Shown here: in pieces, positions 24,405 to 35,760 of the stretch
Position numbering within the stretch: the stretch's first letter is position 1
Layout: each line of letters starts with the position of its first letter
NCBI GenBank assembly: GCA_002794735.1
Contig: NBAZ01000001.1
Location: forward strand, 248,001-312,000
Reading direction: 5' to 3'
DNA length: 64,000 bases
DNA from: Pyrrhoderma lamaoense
Taxonomy: Eukaryota; Basidiomycota; Agaricomycetes; Hymenochaetales; Hymenochaetaceae
Position numbers and translations under genes: made by a program
The notes under the pieces: model-generated
The model's database searches: none
Seen by the model: the letters and a program-made list of their open reading frames with translations, nothing else
What the model was told of the DNA's origin: nothing

Positions 24405-26065
24405 GTCAAATATCAAGTTTTCCCTATGGTCCAATCATAATCGTTATTACTCACTTTGACTCAACCAAGCGTGGAATCATTTCCTTATACAGTAATTTGA
24501 GGCGTTGTGCCCCCAAAACTCAGCATTGTCAACGTGAAGCCCTATTTTCCCTTGTATCTAAAGAGACTGGTACCAGAGACTTATGCCATGCTAGACGAAG
24601 TGGGATGTGGCTAATTCTCCTTCATTTTCCCGAGGAAGATAGGGAAAAGATCCTAGTAGGCTTGCTACGTTGAGGAACAGGCCGATGGTTTATATAAAGT
24701 TTCTGGCTACGCCCACCTACAGAAAGAAGTTTACCTTTAAGTCATCAGCAAGGATGTACTTCATTTCAAGCATAGGAGAACAACTCAGTGGGCTTTAGAT
24801 AGGGATTTGGGGTTGCTTCGTGTGTACTGAGGTCGGGCAGGATCCTGGTTGAGTCGGTTCATTGATGAGCACGTCTTTTCCTTGTGCGTAATCTCCCCCA
24901 TATAATGAAGCTTTTTCTCTGCACGTATGTGTACTGTTTTATTTTGCCGGCTACTCTGAAGGATGGAAGTGACAAGAGAAAATTTGTGAAGGTATTTGTC
25001 TCTGAGTCGGCGACTGCAGTTTATAAAGTTACCACGCATGTACATGTATGTGATGCGGCTATCAACCCTAAACTATTGTGGGGATTACGAGAAAATCTCA
25101 ATGCTTCTTCTGGGCTGAACTTTATCTGTCTGCGAGTGCGGCGCAACGCCAACTTCTGACCTTTTACTCATACCCATACCACCTACCGAATTTAACACTG
25201 CACTAGTCCCATTTCTTACCCAATGCCCGCAAAGTACTCTGCTACTTATCGATACAGAAAAAGAAATATAGTTACTTATCCATCATTTACTCTTGTAATA
25301 TCTAAATTTATACTTCCTCGCGTACCTGTACCATCGAGGAGACAAGGGATGATAATAGGAACCCCGTATCGGCGGTTGATCCACCAGGATACATACAACG
25401 CCGGCGATGATCACTGGAGCATGGTAAGCTTAAATCTTATATCCCCACATTCCTTTTTTTTTGCGCCATCGGCATGTGGCTGATCTCATTCTTCTTCTGA
25501 AAGACAACGATATATAAAAAAGATACATATCGGCTACCTCCAGTCTATGAAAAGCAACCCCAGTTTCAGCAATTTGTAAGTTCCACCTTTACCACCTTCA
25601 TTCCTATGTATTTCTGATTGTCAAACTATACTTTCTCAGCATCCAAATAATGACGCCTCAGTTGATGTCCCTAGTACACCTGAGGTCATAGCTGCAGATC
25701 ATTCTGACACGGTCTCAGACATAAGTACACTGACCTCGATGTTAATCCACAAGGAGGAATAACTACACGGATATTGGACAAAAAGCACAGGATATTCTCT
25801 GTGAGATACTCGATCATCAATTTTAGTAACAACAATTCACTCATCGCTTTACACTCTTAATTTCAGGCCTGTAAGCACATCGGTGGTGTTATGATTGGCT
25901 GCATCCTGTTTGGACATGGACAAAAGTGCAAAAGGAGGACCTCTGTTTAAGCAACTTCTCTCTACCTCGGTTAAACTGAATGGTTGATCTCCAAAATGTT
26001 GATACTTTTGAATTGTTTTCACAACTCATTGGATGACACGTAATCTGAACTATCTATTCGCATAT
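24405..26065 (+). repeat. mosaic gene/repeat family, copy B
   Basis: Second block of the three-copy family, in the same orientation as copy A. From about 25084 to 25460 it is almost base-for-base the same as copy A 19899-20280, including part of the following intron. The upstream part (24405-25080) and the intron at about 25465-25640 are clearly more diverged. The exon with PEVIAADHSDTVSDIST is kept, but a base is missing at about 25729 relative to copy A (CTG instead of CTAG), which shifts the frame. The terminal exon ACKHIGGVMIGC is conserved. Function unknown. Abrupt changes in similarity along the copy suggest conversion between copies. Confidence 0.6.
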
Positions 26066-26841
26066 TTGGTAGTGTAGTGCATTGATTACTTACTTCTGTT
26101 TCGTATCAAACGGCTGCGATCATCCCCTACTCCAGAAGTGTAGTAGCACAAACTATCCTCTTTTTCTGTTCTCGGAACCAAATAGTTAGATAAATTTGTA
26201 CATGCACATAAATTCAAGACTTATTATATACAATGTCGATACATTTTCCCGAAACATGGAAATATTCTTAATTATCTGGCTTTCTTTTGTCTGGTGGAGT
26301 AAACGCTTATATGCGTCTCGACAAAGCGTACGAAATACTCGTCAGAAGCAAAACATGGTCTCCAAATCTCTGTCGTCGCGGCTATAAGCCAGTTTTGTGA
26401 CGACCTTGATGGTTGCACCCCTTTCTAGGGATTCAGGTTGCTAAGCACAGATGAACTTAAAGAACTCAAATTGAATTATGAACCTAAAGCTTCATATTCA
26501 CATGGATATCATGGCGCTTCATATACCATATCCACAAAAGATGATGACAGCAGTTTGCATGGTGATGTTTTGTATGAAATGAAAAGAGTCAAGGGTCAGG
26601 ACATGCGTGTACCATGTATTGCAAGCAAGAAAAACTGATTTTCGTACAAGAGAAGACGAATTACGAATTAATGCATTACTAGATATGTAAAGGTGTAAAA
26701 CATCTTTCAGACGACATGCCACTGAAAATGATGTAAGGGGAAAACTCTTAAGGCGAAACAGACACATCAATTTTTGAAGAATCTCCATCCAATCCATCCT
26801 AACAAGTTTACAAATAAACAAATACACTTGGTAGAAAATGG
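26066..26841. other. spacer between inverted repeat copies B and C
   Basis: This 776-bp spacer separates copies B and C, which face each other tail to tail. Small ORFs at 26196-26387 and 26438-26638 (plus) have no recognisable similarity. No transposon ends were seen at the junctions. Confidence 0.35.
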
Positions 26842-28420
26842 CTAGATAGTAGTATTTCTTTTGCGTTTTTGGCCAATAAGTATACAGCTAACTACTATAC
26901 CACTGAGCTGTTTACAAGTCTACAAGGAAGGGAGGAAAGTCATGAGTGCATCCATTGTCGTCGAAAATAAACAACAAGAAGCCTCACGGAGAGAAATCGT
27001 AGCTTGTTTTGAGTTAATCTACTAGCATATCCCTCTTGAGGGATGTTATCAAGATCCAGTGTACTTATGCCTGCCACCATGTCGGAATGGTCTATTGGAA
27101 GGGCTTCAGGCGTAGCAGGGACGTCGGCCGCGGAGGCTCCACTGGCTAGGTGCTGAATAATTATTCGCATTATCATAGTCAGGGAAGTGAAGGTAGAGAA
27201 GGAGGAGGAGGTTACAAGAAGTTGAGATTGGGACTGCATATCATAAGCCTGAGTAGGAGATGATGCATATGTATCTTTACTATCTCTTGTTGCCTTCGGA
27301 AGAAAAAAGATCAGCCACATGTCGATGACGCAAAAAAAGGAATGTGGGGATATAAGATTTAAGCTTACCATGCTCCAGTGATCATCGCCGGCGTTGTATG
27401 TATCCTGGTGGATCAACCGCCGATACGGGGTTCCTATTATCATCCCTTGTCTCCTCGATGGTACAGGTACGCGAGGAAGTATAAATTTAGATATTACAAG
27501 AGTAAATGATGGATAAGTAACTATATTCCTTTTTCTGTATCGATAAGTAGCAGAGTATTTTGAGGGCATTGGGTAAGAATGGGACTAGTGCAGTATTAAA
27601 TTCGGTAGGTGGTATGGGTATGAGTAAAAGGTCAGAAGTTGGCGTTGCGCCGCACTCGCAGACAGATAAAGTTCAGCCCAGAAGAAGCATTGAGATTTTC
27701 CCGCAATCTCCACAATAGAACAGGATTGATAGCCGCACAATACACATGCGTGGCATCTCATATTAAATCGCAATCGACGACTCATACGTTAGTGAAATTG
27801 AGATGAAGTGAGTGTCTTCACGATTTCTTCTCTTGTTTACCTACCTCTCAGAGAAGACGGCAGGATGCGTAACAGTGTATTGGCATGTAGAGAAGAAAAC
27901 CATCTCAAATGGGAATAATGCTTGGGTACTGGGAAAGGACACGCTCGTCTGTGAACCGACTTTAATAAAATAATGTATGACCACAGGACACACGAGATGA
28001 GTTCGAGGCCTCATTCATTACGCTGGTATTATTCGCTTAGTACTCACCGTGATGTGCAGCTTTCTCTGGTGACTCAAGGGCGAAAGGTACTGCCTCTTTC
28101 CATAGATAGAGTAAGCGGAATCGTACCCGAACCATAGGTATGTTATTCAATCATACAATTTTTGAGGGGTTTATTCCATCACTTCTTTAAGGGCTTTATT
28201 CTTCTACGTCTTGCATGATAAAAGTATAAGGTACAATTCTCACTGTGTTCACAAGAAAGTAGAGCTTCAAGATCCAAGTCATCAAAGCTAGAGTTTTGGG
28301 GGTACAACGCCTCAAATTACCAAATAAGGCAATTATTCCACGCTTGGTTGAGTCAAGGTAAGTCAAATCGATAATTATTCAGCGATAGGAAAAACTTGAT
28401 ATTTGATCATAATCCATTCC
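26842..28420 (-). repeat. mosaic gene/repeat family, copy C (inverted)
   Basis: Third copy, on the minus strand. The core around 27345-27840 is nearly identical to copy A 19780-20300. The 3' exons are diverged at DNA level but keep the protein pattern: VPATPEALPIDHSDMV, ISTLDLDNIPQ, then a last exon (T-C-K-Q-L-S-G...C-I-L-I-G-Q-K-R-K-R) ending in a stop at 26842-26844. Copies A and B have A-C-K-H-I-G-G...C-I-L-F-G-H-G-Q-K-C-K-R-R at the same place. Retention of the amino-acid pattern despite base divergence argues that the family encodes a real protein. The upstream region (27840-28420) matches only in patches. Confidence 0.6.
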
Positions 28421-31197
28421 AGTAGATTATGTACTATAAGTACCATTTGTACAACTGGTGACTCAAGGCAACGATAGAACGTAGACAAAGGCAACATGTC
28501 AAGAGCTTCACGAGGGTTTGCAAGAGAATTTCATACAAGGCTAGGAGATATGTAGAGGAGCAGAATGATGTTGTGGTACGGATAGCATCTGAATCTTGCT
28601 TACAATAATTGCTCTTGAAGAGTAGTATACTATTCGCCTGCTTCTCAGTGGGAATACAAGAGGTAATGTGAGTGTCAAGAGTCGAAGTGATAGCGCACAT
28701 TCAAGAATTGGAGCATGAAACAGTGTGCTTGAATGGGAGATTGGAGTTCAACTCCGTGACGAGGCTGATCAGGAAGCTGGGAAAAATGAGGCAAAATACA
28801 GGATACAGAAGCCCAAGACCAACTCACCAAGGTCAAACTCATCTTCATGTACCACTTAACGCATTTTTGCTATATCACACTAGAACCAGACTGGGGAAAC
28901 AAGAAACGTGGGTCTTGATAGCTCAAGGCGACCTAGGAGCTTTTTCAATCTTTGAAAAAAAAAAACAAGAAACGAGATCTAAAGTTGGACTCCCGGGCAC
29001 CACAGAAGTCATCTGAAAAACGCCAACATACGCCTTATTGTGGGAATCACATACATATCCCTTCTCACACGGTTATTCTTATCAAGTAGCGCCCTTCAAT
29101 TTCCCTTAACAAGTGAACAAGATTTGACATTCGGAGCTGTCCGTCGATATGCTGACTCTTTTTTATTTTATCAAATCCTTGCCCCCTACCAACGCAAAGC
29201 TGTACAAGTTATCCCTTTCGAGTCCCATCCTAAGCGAAATGAAGGAATACCTCTAAGACTCCGGCCGGGTGCTTAAGTCTCGTCCCTCTTTGTGCTTCTG
29301 TGTATGTTAGAAGTTTTCTTACTCATTTCATTACAGAAAAATCGCCAAAGTTCTAGCGAGTGTATCAATATGTCCTCAATGAAATCAAAAAGAAGGCAAG
29401 AGAAATGTGAGAAAGAAATGGAAGGGCTACAAGGGGCGCACAAAAACAAGAGCACTCTTGGAGAAAAGTGATGGCATATTCCGTCGGCTGTTTCGACTAT
29501 ATTTTTCTCATACTTCGGGAACCATGCGCGATTTTCTCAAGCGATATCTCAACTACTGTTCCGTAATCCATGTCTTACTTATATTTTCTTCTTCGCTTTC
29601 TCCGGAAGAACAAAATATCTGAATCTTCGTAAGAGTACGTATTATAGTACAACCCCAAGAGATCCAAAATTCACTCTATCTCAAATCGCGGATAACCGGA
29701 TGGAAACTAAGAATCTCAGAAATACCATCTCTAGACCCTACGTAGAGAAGTTGGTGTATATACTGGTCTCTCCCTGTGACTATGTAAGCTAAGTAATGGC
29801 AAAAGTAACAAATTTCAACGACGGAGGTGCAGTAGGGGGCCACTGAGATCACCAGATAGTTACATAGTATCTTATCTGAGTATTTCGACTTGAGATAATA
29901 CAGTCATAACTCTCACAATAAATCTCCTCATATTGAAAAAGATCCTCTATTGGATTGTGATATCCATCTCCCATTTTTTATCATCATATGATGAATACGA
30001 ATGCGCAATGATCATATAGTGAATAAGTATTCTCTTGATGCTATAGAGGATTTTTCAGAGGATCTCATTTCCTGATATAGCAATAATTTTGCTAAAATTG
30101 TATAAGCTACGAATATTTAGTTAATATCATTTCGAAGATAATCTTCTCATGCTCTCATTTTTTATCAAGATATACTCGTATGCCAAATCTTGAATAGAGT
30201 TTTTTGCATAATGTTGAGAAATGTTGAGTTTGAAAAAGGGTCACGCGTACGGTATCAAAGGATGCCAGATATAAGATTAATGGAGCTGAATTAGCAATAT
30301 TTATCGAGCCGATCTTCTAAGTTTGGCAATGCTGATTGTAGTCCCTGGCGCCCATTAGTGCTATGAAGTATACTTGGCTGCATAATTGTAATATTCAACT
30401 GGGACTTTTAGTTATAAGCTGTATATCTCTCAGGAGATAAAGTACAGATTATGTGTAAGTTCTTTGGCAGCTTACTACGAATTAGGTACGTATGTGGTTG
30501 CATATAACCAGAATAACACTGAGATTCTCATATTTGCTTCCATACTAAAGAGCCAGGCAACATTCACATAAACATCGTGCTTCCCATTATCTTAAAAGAT
30601 ACTAGCACAGAGTAGCGATAGCTGATATCAAAGGAGAAGTACTCAAGTCAACGAATAACACCACTCCAGAATCGTATATAGATACCGGTCTTAAACTTCG
30701 GAGTAACCTTGGTATTGAATCCGTGTGTAGTGTACTTTCGATGCGTCTTGCCAGCTCCTTGTAGCTACGGGATGTCGTGAGCTTGAGCTCGTCCAAGAGC
30801 TACTTTAAGTGCTCTGGAGTTTACTGGGATAAGCAATATAAAAGTTCTATCTGAGGTATAGAGTAAATGATATAGAGCAAGAGAACGGATTTTGACTGAT
30901 CCCATTAGGTACCACAATGCCCTAGTTCTACGAGCTCTTACCTCCTATCCTTGTTTATAACGTGTACATGATAAGATGATGACACAACATATAACTTTCC
31001 TTGATTATATTACTCTAAAATAGGGATAACTAACGGTTGATACTTTGTTATTGTATTATTAAAAAATAATTATGTAATAAATAAATCCATATTTGGAACT
31101 TGATGACCCAGTTTCAAATGGCACAGCTTGTACACAGCGATTGCAGTAGGCTCACATTGACCGCGAAGAATGTCGACAGCGACCTACGTTATCTTCA
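28421..31197. other. gene-poor stretch, nothing recognised
   Basis: About 2.8 kb with only short ORFs of no recognisable family, such as 28672-29016 plus and 30602-30796 minus. It includes a run of ten A at about 28957-28966. An ORF-free AT-rich section covers about 29640-30600. No tRNA or repeat ends were identified. Confidence 0.35.
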
Positions 31198-32454
31198 ATG
31201 GAACCTGAAAGCCAAAAGAAATACAGCCCTCCCTCATATCCACCACCAAAGCAACCCCTTCTTAAACCCTGTTCAGTACTTTGCTACCCGATTGATCTAG
31301 AAGAACTTGCATGGAAGGGTTGGACAACCTTAGCTATTTCTGATCAGGGTTACGATCCACTCTATAAGCCTTATTCTGAACTTTTCGACGCGTCAGCGAG
31401 TTTTTTCAGTCTTCCAGAAGAGACACGAAGGAAATACCAGGTTCCACCTCGTGGAGAGTTTCAAGTATCAGAAGAAGGATACTCCCGGGTAGAGGGTGAG
31501 AAATGCATGATTACTCTACGGAAAGCAGATAACACCCCAAAGGAGTTTGATTTGCTGGAGAAAGCTGAATTTGCATGGCGCGCTAGTGGAAAATTAATGT
31601 ATGACGTGCTTTCTGCAATAGAAGAAAGCCTTGGAATGAAACATGGTACCCTAATCCGTACTACAGAAGCGCAGTTGTCTCTGCCAAAGGAAGGAGAAAG
31701 AAATGTGGCTACCTTAATGCGCTTGTTCCGATACGATAGACCGCCGCCCCGGCCTTCGGAGACGGATATGATTACCCCCGCAGATCATGTTGTTTCATCA
31801 CGAACAGTAGCAGAACCGCACAAGGATCTTGGGTTATTGACCATCGTCGTGGGGCATACACCTGGATTGGAATGTTGGGATCCTCTGAAGAATGCATGGG
31901 TCTCATGCGAGACTAAGGAAGGACTCAATGCGAGCATTCTTGTCGGACAAACACTTGCAACTTTCACAAATGGTCGATTCGCTGCTGGCCGCCATCGTGT
32001 CTTTGTACATCCGGCTACAGCTTCTAGTGCGACCTTATCACAGTCTGAGAACACACCCTCTTCCCCGCTTATAAGTAGCTCATATCGATATTCCATTGTC
32101 CATGCGCTTCGAGGACACTTGCCTTTGTATGTTTCTCATGAAGATTTCGAAACTTCAGTAACTGGAAACTACCCTATAATGACCTGCTTCAGGAGTGTGC
32201 CCATTTCCGAGATATACCGGTCCATTAGCAATGCTCATTACAACATCAATATCTCCATCGAGGACAGAAGAAGGCAAGAGCGAATGATGCGGGAACTCGC
32301 AGAACCCAAAGAGAAGGATTACGGACCTTTTGATTTACTAAATTCCGACGGGGGAATCCTTGAATCGTCATGCAAAGATAGTACCGTAACGTGGCTATCA
32401 AAACTACGTTGTAAATTGCATTGGATTTCAAAAGAACATCCTTCTGTGCACTGA
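31198..32454 (+). CDS. 2-oxoglutarate/Fe(II) oxygenase, IPNS/DAO-like
   Basis: Single-exon gene of 418 residues in the isopenicillin N synthase-like 2-oxoglutarate/Fe(II) dioxygenase superfamily, soluble enzymes that hydroxylate, desaturate or cyclise small molecules. The N-terminal part has the DIOX_N pattern (LAWKGWTTLAISDQGYDPLY, FDASASFFSLPEETRRKY). The iron triad is visible as H-x-D in EPHKDLGLLTI and the distal His in AAGRHRVFVHP. The 2-oxoglutarate-binding R-x-S is in YRYSIVHALRGHLP. The start at 31198 precedes a Pro/Ser-rich leader. It lies 431 bp upstream of UbiA paralog B on the same strand, so it may act in the same pathway. Substrate unknown and frame intact. Confidence 0.88.
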   Translation: MEPESQKKYSPPSYPPPKQPLLKPCSVLCYPIDLEELAWKGWTTLAISDQGYDPLYKPYSELFDASASFFSLPEETRRKYQVPPRGEFQVSEEGYSRVEGEKCMITLRKADNTPKEFDLLEKAEFAWRASGKLMYDVLSAIEESLGMKHGTLIRTTEAQLSLPKEGERNVATLMRLFRYDRPPPRPSETDMITPADHVVSSRTVAEPHKDLGLLTIVVGHTPGLECWDPLKNAWVSCETKEGLNASILVGQTLATFTNGRFAAGRHRVFVHPATASSATLSQSENTPSSPLISSSYRYSIVHALRGHLPLYVSHEDFETSVTGNYPIMTCFRSVPISEIYRSISNAHYNINISIEDRRRQERMMRELAEPKEKDYGPFDLLNSDGGILESSCKDSTVTWLSKLRCKLHWISKEHPSVH

Positions 32455-32885
32455 AATATCTCAGGTTTTGGATGCATGTACCATATTTACGAGTCAATTC
32501 AACTAGGATTACTGTCTCAAACTCTGATGGAACTTCCTATCTAGTTTGTCATATTTATTCGATACGCTTGTAAGCTGTCAAGTGAATTTTGGAGTTTGAA
32601 ATTTTATAATCTTTAATAATTCAATCACCGGTATCGTTTATGACCCTTAAATTGAAAAGCTGATTCAGAAGGGTAAATACCGTTGGAATTCGTCCGATAG
32701 AGTTTTAATATTTCTTATATTTCAGGATTACTAGAACTCCATAAGATAGCAAGTCATAGGCTCATTAGTGTATCTGGGAGAGGACGTCCCGAGCTCAAGA
32801 ACATATATAAGTCAGCTCAAAATATTACAACATAATCAGAATCGGACTTGAGCTCGTGGCCTACCTACTCCAAAGACTAGATATT
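32455..32885. other. intergenic 2OG oxygenase/UbiA-B
   Basis: A 431-bp AT-rich gap between two genes on the same strand, presumably with the terminator of the oxygenase and the promoter of UbiA paralog B. No specific site was assigned. Confidence 0.35.
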
Positions 32886-33992
32886 ATGCCCTTCTTAGCG
32901 ACACTCTTCAAAATACCTTCAACGATCTCATATCATTTGTGGACACTCTTCCTGTTCACAAAAGCAGATATCAAAGGCATCGTTGTACCTGTTGTATGTA
33001 TACGTATCTTCAACATATTCTTCGAGATCCTACGCCAGTGTGCTATTGGTCTGTCAACTTTCTGACTCTATGCTTCACAGACAATTCTAGCAGTGGCATC
33101 TACACCGCTTTCATCTCTATCTAGACTTCCACATGTCGTATTCTGGTTGTGGCTCACTGTTTTGCAGTGTGATCTCCCAAATCAGACCCTTAACCGAGTT
33201 GAGGACGAGAAGAACAAGAGCGATCGCCCTATCCCTTCGGGTCGTATCTCTTTCGAGGCCACAGTCATACTAAGATGGTTGATACTACCTGTATGCATTT
33301 TAGTGTCTGCATGCTACAGTATAGAAACAGTGTATGCAACACTGGCTGTTTGTGGGTTGACATACCTATACAATGAAATGGGTATTGCAGCTGGCCACTG
33401 GTTTGCTAGAGACTTCCTCATAGCACTTGGATATGTTGCATGGGGAATAGGTGCATGCCTTATTGCAGGTAAATACCGGCAACCCACTTTGGAATTCGCT
33501 GAATAGATCTGTTTACATATTTCATACTCGATACAGGCGTAAATTCCCACGAATTGAACGATACTACTCGCACATCACTACTCTGCTGTATGGCGGTAGT
33601 TACAACAACTATACATGCAGAAGATTTTAAGGACGTTGTTGGCGATGCACTGGTTGGTCGTAGAACACTGCCGATTGTCGCTCCAAAACTAGCACGATAC
33701 TCCTTTCCCTTCCTGATCATTGGTTGGTCCCTTCTTCTCAGCGCCATCTGGAAGCTTTCCGTAGAGGCTGCAGCCGTATACGTTGCTTTAGGAATCCTTG
33801 TTGGCTTTAGGTTCGTAGCGTATGATTCTGTCAAGAGTGACCAGAGGAGTTTCTACCTGTACAGTGTAAGTAGAGGATACGAATTCTTGTTCCTTGAGAG
33901 AGTAGTGGAACTGATACAATCACTATCAGCTATGGATCACCCTTGGTTTTGCCCTTCCGGCAAACCTACACATGACGTCCAAAGCTTACTAG
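32886..33992 (+). CDS. UbiA-superfamily membrane enzyme, paralog B (intact)
   Basis: The only one of the three UbiA paralogs with an unbroken frame: four exons (32886-32993, 33081-33468, 33537-33865, 33930-33992), 295 residues. It shares the architecture of the other two, starting with PSTISYHLWTLFLFTKADIKG. Motif 1 is PNQTLNRVEDEKNKSDRPIP and motif 2 is HAEDFKDVVGDALVGRRTLP. The exon 2-4 lengths (388, 329, 63 nt) are the reference by which the breaks in paralogs A and C were placed. A prenyl diphosphate substrate is expected from the family. Whether it transfers or cyclises the prenyl chain cannot be told. The neighbour is a 2OG/Fe(II) oxygenase. Confidence 0.9.
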
Positions 33993-35760
33993 CCACAGCT
34001 CCTATCTTCTCGAGCTCATAGTCTGAAGATCATACTTGTAACTGGATCTCTCGGAGTTGACAAAGCTGAATCAAAAAAAATTTATACGAGAACTCGTAGT
34101 ATAATCTGTCTGTATTCATATCTGTAGTGATCATATAAACCTGTAAATTATCCTGATCATACACTGGCAAATGTGATTATTTCTATACAAAGAACAAGAA
34201 CCCGACAACTCAAATTCTGGTGAGATAGGTTTAAATTTTAAGAGCAAGGCAAACTGTGAAAAGCACCTGAGGAAGATATTTGCTATTGAATATCATAACG
34301 TGACTAGATGAAAAACAAGATATAGTTGGCATGTGGTAGTTATCGAATTTCTCCATTATAGTAAAACTATTTCTTGGTATTCTTTTCTGGGAAGAAACTC
34401 GTTTTCCATGTTTACGATGCATATAATCAAAGATATCCTTCGTCTTACATAGTATGAGAGAATCTTTCTTGGTACTGATGAATTTTGAATATGATTTTCA
34501 AATACTTTTATCAAGATGGCCGTATCATATCTTCGAAGTCGATACGTGTTTTCGCGCCTTCCACCTTGTGGAAACCTCTTGTTCTATGGTACCTAACTTT
34601 ATCGGATTGGTGAAGGCTTGCATGGAACGTCAAACCTGAATGCTATTGTCCGTTTCGGATCAGGCGAGATATAGGACCTGTAGTACCATTGAACGAGTGA
34701 TGCACATACTGGAGAGCACTGCAATGCGTTTAAATCATTCGGATCATCATCATGTTTTCTCCGTGAGGCGTCTCTTTGAAAACATATCATAGTGCAAGTT
34801 GATACAAGAATTTATCCACTTTTATACAACTGTTAGGACAGTAAATCCAGACTTAAGACAGGGCAAATTTTGAGGAATAACTCACTATCAGATATATGAT
34901 AATTTTACTAACCATGTCAAGGATCTCAGAATACTCATAAATAGCAGTGGCGGATCATTAACAATAATTGTATTAGTGGTGACAAACCACGCGTTCTCGA
35001 TCTTCGGGTACGCGGGAAGCCATAGAACGACAGGGCAGATCAATATCTCGGGTTAAATTTACACGAACGGACACAAAATATCAAGAAAACACACGCGTTT
35101 TAGATGATCATTATCAAGCTTTGTCACAAAGCACGGACCTAGATAAGTTGTAAGGAACTTTATACAGGCACTTCGCCAATGTACAGCTTCAAGGATTAAG
35201 AGGGAAGTAACACAGATACCGAGATAGGCACTTGGAATTTCTATGTCGAAAAGCTAGGACTTTACTTGTCTCCGGAAGCTGCAGTAGCAGAAGAAATCTT
35301 GAGGATACAGATGTCTCCACAAAAGCTTTACTCTTCAACTCAAACCAGAGAGACGCTACCTTTTGAATATTCACTAGAGGGAATATCTCCATACCACTAT
35401 CTAGTACTCTCAATGAGTCTGAGTGCTACTCTGTAGATGGTATTAGCAATGCGTAAAATATTCTTTTTCTAATTAGTATCTTAAGATCTGTGACAGGGAA
35501 TTGCTTTAGAACAAGACAGATAATCTGTAGATATTTTTACTTTTTTGATCCACCGAAAAGTCTCAGCTTGTCCCTTATCTGTGCAGCTGGAATGAGCGAG
35601 GATGTCGGAGATGAAGGGACATCATAGCAGCCGAGAATAGCCAGGGTAGTTGGACCTGACTGGTTTACATATAAAAATAGTGGGCCGAAGCAAAGTTACA
35701 GTGTGCAATCGAGAATTATCACTCTATTTTTCTATGCTAGCAGGATTAAAACTCACCATC
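33993..35760. other. intergenic between UbiA paralogs B and C
   Basis: About 1.8 kb without a recognisable gene. Short ORFs (34454-34639 plus, 35189-35413 minus) have no clear family. The B and C genes are in tandem, but no flanking duplicated DNA was noticed outside the genes. Confidence 0.35.

Noticed and set aside
29940..30070. Inverted repeat hints (agaggat/atcctct) in the AT-rich stretch
   Set aside because: Matches are short and imperfect, without target duplications. Chance in AT-rich DNA is likely.
35650..35760. Upstream start for UbiA paralog C
   Set aside because: The extra 37 codons have no counterpart in the other two paralogs. The Met at 35761 aligns with their starts.
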